Source: Firmicutes bacterium UBA6811 (GTDB taxonomy: Bacteria > Bacillota > SHA-98 > UBA4971). From it: a stretch of DNA of 7,240 bases. The stretch's first letter is position 1, and each line of letters starts with the position of its first letter. Position numbers and translations under genes: made by a program. Shown here in pieces: positions 6,276 through 7,240 of the stretch. The notes under the pieces were generated by a model, which was given only the letters and a program-made list of their open reading frames with translations, did no database searches and was not told the DNA's origin. The DNA lies in assembly GCA_002452295.1 (NCBI GenBank), contig DKEX01000067.1, positions 8,341 through 15,580 of the forward strand, read 5' to 3'.

Positions 6276-7208
6276 TTACTTGAACATCTCGGGATGGAGC
6301 AGCTTCGCGAGGGTTTCGAGTCCCTCCACAAGCCTCGGCCCCGGACGCACCAGGAGGTCCGGGTGCACCTCATACACCCGCCCGGCCCTGTAGGCGGATA
6401 TCCCCCACCACGCAGGGCGCACCAGCGCCTCGGCCCGGTTGAAATTGGTGAGGACGACGACCTCGGGGTCGCGCTCTATCACAGCCTCCGCACTGAACTG
6501 CGGCCACTCACCCGCCGCGTCGTGGGCGATGTTCTGCCCGCCAGCCGCGCTCACCAGCTCATCGATGAACGTCCCCGGCCCCGCCGTCATGAGGGGTTCG
6601 TTCCAGATCTCCACGAAGACACGGGGCCGCGCTGATGATTCGAGGGTGGCAACCTTCGCAGCGATCCGCTCGATCCTGAGCGAGAGGCTCGTTACGAGGT
6701 CGGATGCGCGTCCTTCTGCACCGGTGGCTTTTCCGATAAGGGTTATGGCGTGAAGAACCCCGTCGATGCTCTTGGGATCCACGGCAAGAACGGTGACGCC
6801 AAGCTGAGACAACCTCTCGATGGCCTGCCGCTGCAGGCTCCCCACCGCAACCACGAGGTCAGGACGCATGTCGAGGATCTTCTCGTAGTCAAGCTCAATG
6901 GATCCCACCTTGGGCCTGGCTTTCGCCTCCGCGGGGTAGTCGCATGAATCGGTGACGCCGATGACCCTGTCGCCGAGGCCGAGGGCAAACAGGATCTCGG
7001 TATTGCTTGGAGCGATCGAGATGATCCGCTCGGGCACGCGGGGCAGGACCACTCTCCTGCCAAGATCGTCGGTAACGGTGACGGGGCTCCCGGCAGAAGC
7101 CCGGGATCCCTCTGGCAGGCAGAAGCCCACCACAGCGAGGACAAGCGTAGCCACCAGCGTGGCGGCGATTCCGTGCCGCAGCATCCAGCTTCTTCTGGGC
7201 GTCGTCAT
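6276..7208 (-). CDS. btuF: ABC transporter substrate-binding protein, BtuF-like
   Basis: This is the extracellular ligand-binding subunit that delivers substrate to the adjacent permease, 310 aa. An N-terminal export signal has a positive region (about 1-12) and a hydrophobic core (about 14-32). The mature protein follows the class III helical-backbone fold: TVTDDLGRRVVLPRVPERIISIAPSNTEILFALG (about 44-77), CDYPAEA (89-95), KVGSIELDYEKILDMRPDLVV (100-120), VFVEIWNEPLMTAGPGTFID (197-216) and the closing VRPGPRLVEGLETLAKLLHPE (287-307). The last motif is typical of BtuF and related cobalamin-type binding proteins. Cys30 is placed like a lipoprotein cysteine but is preceded by VGF, which is not a standard lipobox; cleavage by signal peptidase I near ASA-G (38-40) is an alternative. 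ATG 7208 has GGAGG (7221-7225) 12 bases upstream, slightly long. This is the first gene of the transport cluster. Only 32 bases upstream are visible, so any promoter or cobalamin riboswitch would be outside. Confidence 0.92.
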   Translation of the reverse strand: MTTPRRSWMLRHGIAATLVATLVLAVVGFCLPEGSRASAGSPVTVTDDLGRRVVLPRVPERIISIAPSNTEILFALGLGDRVIGVTDSCDYPAEAKARPKVGSIELDYEKILDMRPDLVVAVGSLQRQAIERLSQLGVTVLAVDPKSIDGVLHAITLIGKATGAEGRASDLVTSLSLRIERIAAKVATLESSARPRVFVEIWNEPLMTAGPGTFIDELVSAAGGQNIAHDAAGEWPQFSAEAVIERDPEVVVLTNFNRAEALVRPAWWGISAYRAGRVYEVHPDLLVRPGPRLVEGLETLAKLLHPEMFK

Positions 7209-7240
7209 AGCAGCTGTGTACCTCCTCTCGAGTGTGACAA

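Noticed and set aside
4601..6283. A 560-codon open frame on the plus strand opposite the ATPase and permease genes
   Set aside because: It is antisense to two genes with complete family motifs. Its product is low-complexity, rich in Arg/His/Pro/Asp, with no recognisable domain. Long antisense frames are expected in GC-rich coding DNA.
7209..7240. Possible cobalamin riboswitch upstream of the binding-protein gene
   Set aside because: Only 32 bases are visible. They contain the ribosome binding site but none of the riboswitch core; any such element would lie outside the window.

Overview
No undescribed system stands out in this window. It is GC-rich and densely coded. The gene style suggests a high-GC Bacillota (Firmicutes) or a close relative: strong GGAGG-type ribosome binding sites, frequent GTG/TTG starts, and a one-membrane-segment, one-PDZ HtrA. 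That placement is an inference from style, not a marker-gene assignment. No rRNA, tRNA, CRISPR array, transposase or integrase was seen.

Left part, plus strand (1-682). The window opens inside the C-terminal end of a NIF3/YbgI-family protein (1-297). A perfect 13-bp GC-rich hairpin follows (330-361). Next is a relatively AT-rich intergenic island with a near-consensus housekeeping promoter (TTGACA, 17-base spacer, TATGAT; 424-452), then a very well-signposted small gene of 56 codons (512-682) that I do not recognise. This small gene is the least explained object here.

Right part, minus strand (789-7208). Six genes run right to left. The first four form a corrinoid uptake and activation cluster: a periplasmic-type binding protein (BtuF-like), a FecCD/BtuC-family permease, a FecE/BtuD-family ATPase, and a corrinoid adenosyltransferase (CobA/CobO/BtuR family) whose start overlaps the end of the ATPase gene. 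The gene content supports import of a corrinoid followed by conversion to the adenosyl form. Next come an alpha-D-phosphohexomutase (phosphoglucomutase/phosphomannomutase type) and an HtrA/DegP-like membrane-anchored serine protease. These two lie in the same direction with gaps of 74 and 97 bases, so they may be co-transcribed, but they have no obvious functional link to cobalamin. The small plus-strand gene and the protease gene converge at 683-788, where there is a weak hairpin.

Points of interest: the orphan small protein with its own strong promoter and a nearby palindrome; a four-cysteine cluster in the adenosyltransferase; an arginine-rich N-terminal extension on the permease; a binding protein with a cysteine in the right region but no canonical lipobox; and several start codons that Shine-Dalgarno placement moves from the longest open frame.
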